Assembly: GCA_020444515.1 (NCBI GenBank)
Contig: JAHLKX010000006.1
Location: 248,001 to 312,000 of the forward strand
Source of the DNA: Bacteroidota bacterium
Lineage (GTDB): Bacteria; Bacteroidota; Bacteroidia; Bacteroidales; JAADJA01
Reading direction: 5' to 3'
DNA: 64,000 nucleotides
The position numbers were made by a program, and so were the translations under genes. Of the stretch, positions 29,901 through 38,115 are shown piece by piece. The notes beneath the pieces are model-generated. The model searched no databases, had not been told where the DNA came from, and saw only the letters and a list, made by a program, of their open reading frames with translations. Position 1 is the stretch's first letter, and every line of letters begins with the position of its first letter.

Positions 29901-30724
29901 GAAAATAGAGGTGAGGTAAAAAGGGCGTCGGGTACATGAAAATAAAAAATTATCAGCCGGAGGATAATTACATCAATGGTGAATCCCAGTAAAATTAGAA
30001 TATTCCGCTTAGATGTTTGGAACAATTGATGATAAGCATGATAGATTGCTCCAATGAGAAAAATGTAAGCTAAAAAATAGAACAATGTTAAAAGAAAAAG
30101 CTCTCCATCTGTGAATTTCAGATATTCCGGAAACTTAAGAGAAAATAGATATTCCTTTTCAGAATTAAAGATAACGTTGTCTCCAGGCTTTTCAGAAAAT
30201 TTGATCTTTGAAGGGACTTTCAAAAACTCTGCAAAATCACTTTTCAGATATTGATTTTCATAGGTATATTCATGTTTTATGGGAATCAATCCGAGGAGTT
30301 TTAAATCTCCTGAATTGAGTTGTCGAAGATCATAATATCCATTGGAAAGAAAATTTAAGCGTTTTCGAAATTGATTTATGGGATATTGATCAAAAACCGG
30401 AATTTGATTACTTGACCAATAGATTAAACTATCCGATTTATAAATAAGGTAGGTTGCAGGTGTTTTGGTTAATCCCGAAGATTCAATTTTTAAGTGAATC
30501 GAATCATGATTTTGCGTTTGATCAAGAAGATCATTTAATTCATATAAAATGTTGTCGGTTTTTTTTTCCTCTGATATGAGTCTGGATTGAATCCGGGATT
30601 GAATCAAAGCATCATTGAATTGAATTTGCTTAACCAAACTAACGACTGCAATGCCCAGGATGAAGAAAAGAGCAAAAAATAGGTAAATTGATACTTTCTT
30701 ATTAATAAGCAAGAAGCTAAACAT
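26999..30724 (-). CDS. Large multi-pass sensor histidine kinase (NtrY-like)
   Basis: This 1241-residue membrane histidine kinase has an N-terminal helix (12-34), an extracytoplasmic region (35-205), a block of about eight helices (205-485), and a second extracytoplasmic region (about 490-740). Further helices follow near 745 and 775, then another periplasmic sensor loop, a helix near 930, a HAMP-like linker and the kinase core. The H-box is QIAHEIKNPLTPMKL with His1022; N-box NLIKNSLQAI, then DNGSGIPG and TGLGLALVKN are the ATP-binding motifs. HAMP and kinase parts resemble NtrY. No response regulator is adjacent, so its partner must be elsewhere. It is convergent with the MutS-like gene. Confidence 0.9.
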   Translation of the reverse strand: MFSFLLINKKVSIYLFFALFFILGIAVVSLVKQIQFNDALIQSRIQSRLISEEKKTDNILYELNDLLDQTQNHDSIHLKIESSGLTKTPATYLIYKSDSLIYWSSNQIPVFDQYPINQFRKRLNFLSNGYYDLRQLNSGDLKLLGLIPIKHEYTYENQYLKSDFAEFLKVPSKIKFSEKPGDNVIFNSEKEYLFSLKFPEYLKFTDGELFLLTLFYFLAYIFLIGAIYHAYHQLFQTSKRNILILLGFTIDVIILRLIIFYFHVPDALFTSPLFSPEFFASSYWAPSLGDLLLHLIALFAIALNVHNTLQIALNKLKLSVTKQYLFVFMALIITFVMYRIMIQNLESLVFNSGISFNLNDISSIDIYSVLGFVCFGVMILIFVFFSYNLLVFSASLTKSNNHYFAVIVAVSVSFYSYCKWVIGCDEINIIFLFLYLLIFLWLRKRNPHQFNFGNALVFILLFSVFTTYILYQSNYKREKEIRQAIAQNLIEQRDPIAEYKFAESVEKIKSDSTLSNLMQMYPFPEIEQLETATDYIVQNYYSNYWSKFEILVTICDSARTLNIRPDDITINCDYYFADIIDNYGKQTNSPNFYFIDEELNDDYYLGQIHFPFKNDSLSIYVEFYSKSVPKGLGYPELLKDFEGENEINWSEYSYARYENNELFFRLGKYFYSMNLENYISDYDQPKFFDYNGFNHYFLPVDTNAALIISIKKPGLLEITAPFSYISIFYGLLVYLVYLILKGRIQFRLSKLGFRQRLQFSITILIVASFFLVGVGSSIFIVSLNNNKNHSILSEKAHSVLVELEHKLAEEESLPPEMEMYLSDLLYKFSMVFFTDINLYDAKGTLLATSRAEIFNRGLISTKMNAQAYLYLHDIKKSLYIHHEAIGEYPFLSAYLPLRNVNNELIAYINLPYFAKQDELTNEISTFLVGFLNIYIILIAIAIYIALFVSNYISKPLQLLKGKLSTLKLGETEQKIDWKKDDEIGSLVEEYNRMVDELAKSAELLARSERESAWREMAKQIAHEIKNPLTPMKLSVQYLEKAWDEKLSDWDQRLHRFTQTIVEQIDSLSVIASAFSDFANMPKSNFTKIELTKIIDNAIGIFKNTTEVRFECQYENKHYILGDKEQFLRVFNNLIKNSLQAIIDDHQGLIRIKVFSDENHHIIQFSDNGSGIPGDQKDKVFYPNFTTKSGGTGLGLALVKNIINNAGGTIDFESNQTGTTFLINLPAYSDSEDNLSKPFQTA

Positions 30725-30853
30725 TTACAAACGCATAAAAAACTACAAATCAAATAACAAAAATGGATTTAAATAAAGGCATTTAAGCAGCAAACGGCTC
30801 CCAGGTATACATCCAGGTTGTTTTGTGCTTAAAGTTTCCCATGGGGCCTAAAA

Positions 30854-31744
30854 TTAGCCTTTTTTCGGCTTTAAAATATATATCTGACTTGAATAGTTAG
30901 ATTTTTTTAAAAATGCCTTTAAATTTGATCGAAACCCATTATAAAACGCTTTGAAATAATTTGTTTTGCCATGTAGGTAATTCTCACTTAAAATACTTAC
31001 ATAAAAAGAATCAAAATACATGGGTAACATCTTGATCATTTCAAATCCTAATTCATTGAACAACCGATTTACATCTTTCTGACCAAAATGATAAATGTGC
31101 CTTGGTAGGTCATACGCTGCCCAGTGCTTTCCATATATTTGAGCGTCCAATGAATCGGGATTGGGTAAAGCTACAATCAACGTGCCGTTTTCATTAAGAA
31201 TTTTTCTAATACCCAAAATCGTTTCTTTCAGACGATATACATGTTCTAAAACATGCCACATGGTGACAACATCGAATTGATTCGTTTGATAGTTTGCAGC
31301 ATTAAACGATGAAAGGATAGACAATTTAAATTTGTCCTGGGCTTGTTTTCTGGCAACCTGATTTGGTTCAACTCCCTGTATTTGGTACCCCAATAGATTG
31401 AGTGAATGCATAAACTCTCCTGTGCCACAACCTATGTCAAGAGCATTCTGCCCTTTTGCGTGTCGATTGACAATAGAAGATTTTTGACGGATTGTAAACC
31501 TTCTTATGGTACTGTATAAATTGGATGTCAAACTTTTTTTCTCCGTATTGTGGCTCAGGTATTCGGGCGACTCATAATATTTAGCTGCTGCTGTTTCTTC
31601 AGGACGTGGATTGGTAAACCTAAATTGACAGTTTTGGCATTGATCGATTTTAAATCTTTCTTTTGATAAAAAGTAATCTTTAGAATCCAGGTACTGTTGA
31701 AGGTTTTCACTTTCGCAAACCGGACATGTATGAAGTTGTTCCAT
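30854..31744 (-). CDS. Class I SAM-dependent methyltransferase with N-terminal zinc-ribbon
   Basis: This 296-residue methyltransferase has a zinc-ribbon-like N-terminus (CPVCESENL, then CQNCQFRFTNPRP). The Rossmann SAM-binding motif ALDIGCGTGEF (near residue 105) follows, with VVTMWHVLEHVY and the GGTLIVALPNP-type motif (NGTLIVALPNPDS) after it. This layout occurs in methyltransferases acting on small molecules or sugars in surface-glycan pathways; the substrate is unknown. ATG 31744 is preferred to an upstream ATG because the eight extra codons (reading FHVKH) are simply the parS site translated. It is 29 bp downstream of mnmG on the same strand. Confidence 0.9.
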   Translation of the reverse strand: MEQLHTCPVCESENLQQYLDSKDYFLSKERFKIDQCQNCQFRFTNPRPEETAAAKYYESPEYLSHNTEKKSLTSNLYSTIRRFTIRQKSSIVNRHAKGQNALDIGCGTGEFMHSLNLLGYQIQGVEPNQVARKQAQDKFKLSILSSFNAANYQTNQFDVVTMWHVLEHVYRLKETILGIRKILNENGTLIVALPNPDSLDAQIYGKHWAAYDLPRHIYHFGQKDVNRLFNELGFEMIKMLPMYFDSFYVSILSENYLHGKTNYFKAFYNGFRSNLKAFLKKSNYSSQIYILKPKKG

Positions 31745-31751
31745 GGTGCAA

Positions 31752-31767
31752 TGTTTCACGTGAAACA
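31752..31767. promoter_or_regulatory. parS: parS site (ParB binding site), perfect palindrome
   Basis: TGTTTCACGTGAAACA is an exact match to the chromosomal parS consensus bound by ParB/Spo0J. It occupies the short gap between the mnmG stop and the methyltransferase start. Functional centromere sites of this kind cluster near the replication origin. Confidence 0.92.
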
Positions 31768-31773
31768 CTATGA

Positions 31774-33651
31774 TTATCTGCCTAAAAACACTGTAAGAAC
31801 AGAAATATCGGATGGTGAAACACCTGAAATTCTGGATGCTTGTCCCAATGTCGAAGGCTTAATTTTTGAAAGTTTTTCCCTGGCCTCGAAGGATAGGGAT
31901 TTTAAATTAAAATAATCAAAATCATCGCGTAATTTAAGATCTTCCAGTTTCCCAAGTTTTCCTGCTATTTCGACTTCTTTGTCGATGTAGCCACCATATT
32001 TGATTTTTATTTCAGACTCTTCGAGACATTCGTCAATTATTTCCTTGTCCTTTTTGGATATAAATTGAGAAAGACCTTCTATTCTATCAACGAGGTCTTT
32101 TATTGAAATCTGAGGTCTGAGTACCAAATTAGCGATTTTAATTTTTTGAGATATGGGAGGTGTTCCTTTTGCTAACAGGAGGTTTTCAACAACTTTCGGC
32201 TCCACACTAACCGTGTTCAGATAATGTAAAATTTCGTCAGTTACTTTCTTTTTCTGTTTTACCCTAATGTACCGGTCTTTTGAGGCTAAACCAATTTTGT
32301 AACTTTTTTCAGTTAATCTCAGATCTGCGTTGTTCTGACGCAATAAAATCCTGTACTCCGCTCTTGATGTGAACATTCGGTAGGGTTCATCCACGCCTTT
32401 GGTAATTAAATCATCAATCAGAACACCAATATATGCTTCAGACCTGGAAAGGGTAAATTCGGGTAGGTTTTGTGTATTGCAATGCGCATTAATACCTGCT
32501 ATGATTCCCTGAGCAGCAGCTTCCTCGTACCCTGTCGTTCCATTAATTTGGCCTGCAAAAAATAAATTTTCTACCAGTTTGGTTTCCAATGTATTTTTTA
32601 ACTGGATGGGTGGAAAGTAATCGTATTCAATGGCGTAACCAGGTCTGAATATTTTTGCATTTTGAAAACCGTCTATTTTACGAAGCGCTCTAAACTGAAC
32701 TTCCTCTGGAAGGGAGGATGAAAATCCATTGATGTAATATTCAATGGTATTCCAGCCTTCTGGTTCAATAAATAGCTGATGACTTGTTTTGTCGGCAAAA
32801 CGGTCAATTTTATCCTCAATGGATGGACAGTATCGGGGGCCGATTCCACCAATTCTACCTGTGAACATGGGAGAAAATTCAAAACCAGTTCGAAGTTCAT
32901 CATGCACGACCTCGCTTGTATAGGCCAGGTAACAACTTCTCTGTTTTTTGAGAAGAGGGGTGTTGGTAAAACTGAATTTAGCAGGTGTTTCATCGCCAGG
33001 TTGTTCTTCCAGCTTTGAAAAATCAATGGTTCTTCCATCCACCCTCACAGGAGTACCCGTTTTCATTCTGGCTGATTCGAATCCCATTCTGTTGAGGTCT
33101 TCCGTCAATCCGGTTGAAGCCCTCTCCCCTATTCTGCCACCGCCAAATTGTTTGGTACCTATATGAATGGTTCCATTCAAGAAAGTACCATTGGTGAGCA
33201 CTACAGATTTTGAAAAGATGGTATGACCCATGGATGTTTTGACTCCCTTAATTTTCCCATTTTCTGTCACAATCCCTACAACCATATCCTGCCAAAAATC
33301 CAGATTTGATGTATTCTCGAGCATTTGACGCCATTCCATAGAAAATAACATACGGTCACTCTGGGCTCGGGGGCTCCACATTGCCGGGCCTTTAGATTTA
33401 TTGAGCATCCGAAACTGGATCATTGTTTTATCCGTTACAATACCGGAATATCCACCCAGGGCATCAATTTCGCGCACGATTTGTCCCTTTGCAATACCAC
33501 CCATTGCTGGATTGCATGACATTTGCGCAATATTGGCCATATTCATGGTTATCAATAAAACGGAGGATCCCAGATTGGCTGCCGCTGCTGCTGCTTCACT
33601 TCCTGAATGTCCTGCACCAACGACTATTACATCATAATCTTTAAACATCAT
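31774..33651 (-). CDS. mnmG: tRNA uridine-5-carboxymethylaminomethyl modification enzyme MnmG
   Basis: MnmG (GidA) works with MnmE to install the carboxymethylaminomethyl group on U34 of certain tRNAs, using FAD, NADH and methylene-tetrahydrofolate. The 625-residue length is normal. The FAD-binding [17 protein letters not shown] motif is at residues 12-28. Family signatures [22 protein letters not shown] (near 46) and [16 protein letters not shown] (near 375) are present, and the C-terminal MnmE-interacting helical domain ends in [14 protein letters not shown]. It begins with two consecutive ATGs. A parS site lies on each side. In many bacteria mnmG is near oriC and the par genes, although parAB are not in this window. 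Confidence 0.97.
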   Translation of the reverse strand: MMFKDYDVIVVGAGHSGSEAAAAAANLGSSVLLITMNMANIAQMSCNPAMGGIAKGQIVREIDALGGYSGIVTDKTMIQFRMLNKSKGPAMWSPRAQSDRMLFSMEWRQMLENTSNLDFWQDMVVGIVTENGKIKGVKTSMGHTIFSKSVVLTNGTFLNGTIHIGTKQFGGGRIGERASTGLTEDLNRMGFESARMKTGTPVRVDGRTIDFSKLEEQPGDETPAKFSFTNTPLLKKQRSCYLAYTSEVVHDELRTGFEFSPMFTGRIGGIGPRYCPSIEDKIDRFADKTSHQLFIEPEGWNTIEYYINGFSSSLPEEVQFRALRKIDGFQNAKIFRPGYAIEYDYFPPIQLKNTLETKLVENLFFAGQINGTTGYEEAAAQGIIAGINAHCNTQNLPEFTLSRSEAYIGVLIDDLITKGVDEPYRMFTSRAEYRILLRQNNADLRLTEKSYKIGLASKDRYIRVKQKKKVTDEILHYLNTVSVEPKVVENLLLAKGTPPISQKIKIANLVLRPQISIKDLVDRIEGLSQFISKKDKEIIDECLEESEIKIKYGGYIDKEVEIAGKLGKLEDLKLRDDFDYFNLKSLSFEAREKLSKIKPSTLGQASRISGVSPSDISVLTVFLGR

Positions 33652-33656
33652 TATGT

Positions 33657-33672
33657 TGTTTCACGTGAAACT
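33657..33672. promoter_or_regulatory. parS: parS site upstream of mnmG (one mismatch)
   Basis: TGTTTCACGTGAAACT differs from the parS consensus only in its last base. It begins 5 bp upstream of the mnmG start codon, between mnmG and ybeY, in the mnmG leader. Confidence 0.9.
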
Positions 33673-33680
33673 TAGCATTC

Positions 33681-34127
33681 CTAGTCAAAAAATTTGGGCT
33701 GCAAAGATAAACAAATATCCTCTTTTGAGCGCATTAACTGCTTTTCAGGCTTTGTTTTATCTTTATACCCTGATAGATGCAAGAATCCGTGAATAATCAC
33801 ACGATGAAGTTCATGAAGGAAAGTGGTTTCAAATTGTTTAGCATTATCTTTAATGCGATCTATACTGATGTAAATATCACCGGAAATTATATTTGAGGAA
33901 TCGGATAAATCAAAGGTTATGATATCTGTGTAGGTATCATGTTTCAGGTACTGTCTATTAAGTTTGTATAGAAAGGGGTCGCTACAGAAGATAATATTCA
34001 CAGAGTCAATGCTTTTCCCTTCAGATTTCATACAATGATAAATCCACTTTCTGGTTTTAATCTTATTTTTAAACAGAAAGTGAATATCCTCTGAAAAGAA
34101 AAGGATAGATCCTTTATCCACGACCAT
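33681..34127 (-). CDS. ybeY: rRNA maturation endoribonuclease YbeY
   Basis: YbeY is a metal-dependent RNase needed for 16S rRNA 3'-end maturation and ribosome quality control. The 148-residue length is typical. Visible features are the substrate-side motif LNRQYLKHDTYTDIITFDLS and the metal site HGFLHLSGYKD. The usual third metal ligand (His in HGxLHLxGYDH) is Asp here, as I recall for other Bacteroidota members. It lies between the RsbW-like ATPase gene (9 bp upstream) and mnmG, all on the same strand, so the four genes may be co-transcribed. Confidence 0.95.
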   Translation of the reverse strand: MVVDKGSILFFSEDIHFLFKNKIKTRKWIYHCMKSEGKSIDSVNIIFCSDPFLYKLNRQYLKHDTYTDIITFDLSDSSNIISGDIYISIDRIKDNAKQFETTFLHELHRVIIHGFLHLSGYKDKTKPEKQLMRSKEDICLSLQPKFFD

Positions 34128-34136
34128 TTAGGTGTT

Positions 34137-34622
34137 TTAGTCGTTCTGATTATGAGATGTTTCTGTATATTCCTTAAACTTGCTCATACGGTCAACGGCA
34201 GTTTCAATATTGATACTGGATATTTTGAATCCAATCGCAACTTCACTGCCATTTCCAAGAAAATTTAGTTCATCCGATAAGCTTTTCATGAGGAATATAC
34301 CTCTGCCAGGAAATGATTTTTGTTTACCATCATCTTTGATTTCCGGAATATCCTTAAAATTGAATCCTTCCCCCTCATCTTTTACGCTAAAGAAAAGACC
34401 TCCGGCGTTTTTCTCAAAATGGATGGTAATAAATTTCCCGGGATTGTTTTTGTTCCCGTGTTCCAGAGCATTTTGAAATGCTTCTGTTAAAGCAACTGTG
34501 ATACATCCAAGATAGTTGTGATTCAGGTTGTATTTATCACAAACTTCTTCGATCATGATTTCAAGCTGGTTGAGACTTGAAGGCACAGATTGCAGCCGTA
34601 ATGTTTTCTGATCTTGTTTCAT
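34137..34622 (-). CDS. RsbW-like ATP-binding protein (HATPase_c_2)
   Basis: This 161-residue protein has a stand-alone GHKL ATPase domain. The N-box reads ALTEAFQNALEHGNK, the G1 box VKDEGEGF, and the G2 box GRGIFLMKSL. These match the RsbW/SpoIIAB anti-sigma kinase family, which phosphorylates an STAS-domain antagonist or binds a sigma factor. No sigma factor or STAS protein is adjacent, so the partner is unknown. It overlaps the DUF4175 gene by 4 bp (ATGA) and lies 9 bp upstream of ybeY, so translation of the first two is probably coupled. Confidence 0.9.
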   Translation of the reverse strand: MKQDQKTLRLQSVPSSLNQLEIMIEEVCDKYNLNHNYLGCITVALTEAFQNALEHGNKNNPGKFITIHFEKNAGGLFFSVKDEGEGFNFKDIPEIKDDGKQKSFPGRGIFLMKSLSDELNFLGNGSEVAIGFKISSINIETAVDRMSKFKEYTETSHNQND

Positions 34623-37600
34623 TGTTCTAATAATTCTTCAAAGTTAAAAAAGTACTGGTCTACTTTGTTCTTGTAAAATGGTTTTAATGAAGGAGGAACC
34701 GTTCTTAATAATTCCACTTCATTTTGCTGTACCCGTTTATACTTTGAAAAATCTTCAGGGTTACGTGAATATTTGTTTTTTCCTTCTATAGATTCTCTTT
34801 TTTCTTCTTTTTCCCGCTCCATCTCTGCTTTTTCAGACTTAAGAAGCCGGGTCAGAATTTGTTTTTGTCGCATGAGCGTTTCCTGCGAAAGCATTTTATT
34901 GACAAGGTCTGTTTCCGTTTTTTCCATATCGCTTGAAATCTTTTTCAGTTCTTTACTACTACCAAATTGGCCCTCTTTTTCAAGCTGTTCAGCCATTTTA
35001 TTTAATTCATTACGAATATATTCCTGCTGTGCTGCAGAACGGGCCAATTGCTCACTCATGCTTTGTCCCATTTGATTCATTTTCCCATTCGGACTACCCG
35101 GACCTTTTTGTTGTTTTCCCGATTTCATCTGTTCAATTTGATCATTCAATTGCTCCTGCATTTTCCGCAACGATTCCATGGTTGTTTTTCCCTGGCCTGG
35201 TTTCGACATCCCACTTCCCGGATTTTTACAACTACTCGAACTCTGGCTCTGCATCATCATTGCCTGCATCATTTGGTTTAAGGTTTCGGAAAGCATTAAG
35301 GCCAGATTATTAATTGAGGTCATGACATATTGTTGTCTGCCTGCTGCCTGGTTTGTATTTCTGTTATTCAGGAGATCAAGGGATTTTTCAATATTTTGAT
35401 TGATGCTGTTTATTTCTTTCGTAACAAAGGGCTTGATCATGATTTGTCTTTTGCTTAATGCAAATAATGAATCAGAAACCATTTGCAGTTCGTCTTTAAT
35501 TTTATTTTGATCCTGAATTAATCCTGTATATTGAGGATCATTAACATTGATTTCATTGACACGATCGATCAGACTTTCCTGATCAAATGAAAGTTGTATC
35601 AGGTTTTCCAAAATATCTCTTAAATTTTCGATATCCTCACCCATACTTTCGGAGATCATTTGTTGCTGCATATCAAAAAGATTCTGCGCCATTTTTTTCA
35701 TTTTCTCGGAAGCATTTTTCTGGGATTTCGATGCATTTTTACGCTGGCCCTGATTCATTTCATTCATGCTGTTTTGCATTTCTTCTTCAATCCCTTCCTG
35801 CTGTTCTTCCATTTGATTGAATTCATTGGGCGATTCCATCTCTTTATTCATCTCATCCAGTTGTTCCAGATCTTCCTGGAGGGATTCAAATTCTTCATTC
35901 AGGTTTTCCTGTTGTTTCTTCGATTCTTCCAGGTCCTGTTTTTTATCACGGGTTTGTTCCGATAAATTTTCCTGCTTTTCAGCAAGATCATTCATTCTTT
36001 CAATTGTTTCTTCAAGCTTCTGTTCAAATTCAAGTTGTTTGAAAATTTCAAGATTGCGATCCAACATTTTTTCCAAATCCTCATTGGATAGCTTCATTTC
36101 CTCCAACATTTCATTGACCTTATCCTTTTCAAGTTCATCCATCATCTCCTGAAGTTCTTTGAATAAATCCTTCAACTCTTCATTTTCCATCAGCTTTTCA
36201 AACAGTTCTTCCAATTGCTTTTGCTTCTCAAGGATTTGCTCATCAACTTGCTTAAATTGCTGCTCTTTTATTGATTTTTCAGCATTTTTCTGTTTAAGTT
36301 CTTCCAATTTATTTTCAAGTTCTTTTTGTTTTTCCAACAACTGTTTAATTTGTTCTTTATCTTCCCAATTAAGTTCTTTTCTGTCGATCAATTTTTTATT
36401 GATTTGATCAATATCTTTTTGGAGTTCCTTTACATCCCTAATGGCTTCTTCCATTTCCTCCTTGATCTCCTGGTTGCTTTCATCTTTTGCTTTGTTGATC
36501 TCCTCCAGGGTGGGAATTTTATAGCTCATGATTTGTGATCTGGATGACTTGCTGCCATTGATGCCATCGTTATCCCAAACCTCAAAATAATATTCCAATT
36601 CCGAGCCAGCTTCAAGGCCAACGTCAGCAAGTTCGAAATAATACAAAAATTCCTGCGGATTTTGAGTTTCTTGAATTGCGATGGTGTCCGTGATAGGTGA
36701 TTCGGATATTTTCTGATTATCAACCTTTAAGTAGTTGAATGTAAGTCGTTTAAATCCATAATCATCCTTGATGGTGCCATTAAAATAAAATCTTTGTTCA
36801 AAAAGGGAATCACGGTATTCATCGACGGCAATTACCGGATAAAGATCAGGAATGACATTAATTGAATACGAAAGTGAATCGAGATTGCTAACAAATGCAT
36901 TGGCAGTTTTCACCACATAGCTTTTACTTTTATAAAGCGTTCTGTCAAAATCAAACGATTGCGGTCCTTTTAATAATTCAAAAGGATCATCCGCTCCAAA
37001 CTGAATGGAGATGGAATCCGTGTTAAGGGCATAAAACTTCCACGAAGCTTTGGTTCCAACAGGAATGATTAAATCGCCATTATTGTGGATAATTTCATCC
37101 TTTTTCCCTGTATAGGAGGGATAATCAACATTGATATCAAAATTCAGAATGACAGGCTTCGGAAGTACCTTTAATTCGTAATCGGATGATTCCAATTCAT
37201 CTGCAACAATTTTGAAAGTTTGATCTTTTTGGACGTTGACGAAAGTATAATTAAACTGAACTGTACTTTCTTTTTGAAACTTTATCCTATTGTTTCCGCT
37301 TTGCAAATAAACCTTATCCGGAACTTCCTCCCCTTCAATTTTGACCTTTAGTTCAAAATCATTGTTTTGTAAAACTTCAAAATTATCATTTAAAACCTGA
37401 ATTGTAAAAGGGAGGGGTTTTTCGAAATAAGTTGTATGTTTTACAAGGCGGGTAGCAGGATCAGTGATGGTTGTTGGGGAAGACACAAGCACCGCCAGTA
37501 AAACAAATACCGGTATTATCAGGTATTTCAAATATTTTTTATTGACAGAAAAATCAACTGCTGATTGAAAGGGGACCGGTTTAATTTCCGCTATTTTTTG

Positions 37601-38002
37601 ATCAATACTGGCCTGAATTAAGTCCAAATTTCCCACTTGTTGTTCTGAAATCGATTTAAGTTGCAGGGTATTGAGCAACTTATCATGAACATCTTCAAAA
37701 TGTTTGCCGATAATTTTTGCCGCTTGCTCATGCGAAATGATCTTTCCAATCTTGTATAGTTTTGACAGGGGACGAATGACATTTATTGTCAATATCAATC
37801 CTACACCCAATATAAAAATCCAAAATAAAATCGTTCTGGTCGTTGTATTAAAATGTCCAAAATATTCAAGAATGGTAACTGTCAGAAATAAAATTACCAA
37901 CAGGGTAATAAAATATATCACTCCTCTGATCAGTTGATTCTTATAGTATTTGCGGATAAACTGATCCAGTTTATCAATTAATATGGAATATTGATCTTTC
38001 AA
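34619..38002 (-). CDS. DUF4175-family membrane protein with long coiled coils
   Basis: This 1127-residue protein has two helices near residues 25-75 and a third near 155-175, then beta-rich domains (about 180-490). From about 500 to 800 it is a very charged, Glu/Lys/Gln-rich coiled coil (repeated QLEELFEKL, LEEMKLSNEDLEKML patterns), followed by another helical region (820-1070) rich in Met and Gln. This matches DUF4175, known in Bacteroidota but with no described function. The placement next to an RsbW-like protein (4-bp overlap), ybeY and mnmG seems conserved, from memory. Low complexity explains the many shadow frames on the plus strand here. Confidence 0.82.
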   Translation of the reverse strand: MKDQYSILIDKLDQFIRKYYKNQLIRGVIYFITLLVILFLTVTILEYFGHFNTTTRTILFWIFILGVGLILTINVIRPLSKLYKIGKIISHEQAAKIIGKHFEDVHDKLLNTLQLKSISEQQVGNLDLIQASIDQKIAEIKPVPFQSAVDFSVNKKYLKYLIIPVFVLLAVLVSSPTTITDPATRLVKHTTYFEKPLPFTIQVLNDNFEVLQNNDFELKVKIEGEEVPDKVYLQSGNNRIKFQKESTVQFNYTFVNVQKDQTFKIVADELESSDYELKVLPKPVILNFDINVDYPSYTGKKDEIIHNNGDLIIPVGTKASWKFYALNTDSISIQFGADDPFELLKGPQSFDFDRTLYKSKSYVVKTANAFVSNLDSLSYSINVIPDLYPVIAVDEYRDSLFEQRFYFNGTIKDDYGFKRLTFNYLKVDNQKISESPITDTIAIQETQNPQEFLYYFELADVGLEAGSELEYYFEVWDNDGINGSKSSRSQIMSYKIPTLEEINKAKDESNQEIKEEMEEAIRDVKELQKDIDQINKKLIDRKELNWEDKEQIKQLLEKQKELENKLEELKQKNAEKSIKEQQFKQVDEQILEKQKQLEELFEKLMENEELKDLFKELQEMMDELEKDKVNEMLEEMKLSNEDLEKMLDRNLEIFKQLEFEQKLEETIERMNDLAEKQENLSEQTRDKKQDLEESKKQQENLNEEFESLQEDLEQLDEMNKEMESPNEFNQMEEQQEGIEEEMQNSMNEMNQGQRKNASKSQKNASEKMKKMAQNLFDMQQQMISESMGEDIENLRDILENLIQLSFDQESLIDRVNEINVNDPQYTGLIQDQNKIKDELQMVSDSLFALSKRQIMIKPFVTKEINSINQNIEKSLDLLNNRNTNQAAGRQQYVMTSINNLALMLSETLNQMMQAMMMQSQSSSSCKNPGSGMSKPGQGKTTMESLRKMQEQLNDQIEQMKSGKQQKGPGSPNGKMNQMGQSMSEQLARSAAQQEYIRNELNKMAEQLEKEGQFGSSKELKKISSDMEKTETDLVNKMLSQETLMRQKQILTRLLKSEKAEMEREKEEKRESIEGKNKYSRNPEDFSKYKRVQQNEVELLRTVPPSLKPFYKNKVDQYFFNFEELLEQ

Positions 38003-38115
38003 TCGTAAATTTTAATAATTTTAGTGATGTAAAAACGGTTATAAAACAATTGTTATTTTACAATTCACAGTATTTCCATCCTTTTCAAAAAGGCCGGTAA
38101 AAATACAAAAACAAA

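Noticed and set aside
31697..31915. Plus-strand open frame containing MFHVKH across the parS site
   Set aside because: It runs antisense through the ends of mnmG and the methyltransferase; the peptide is parS translated, with no family resemblance.
34773..36538. Many plus-strand open frames rich in Ser/Phe opposite the DUF4175 gene
   Set aside because: They are antisense shadows of the Glu/Lys/Gln-rich coiled coil; codon bias of the coding strand keeps the reverse frames open.
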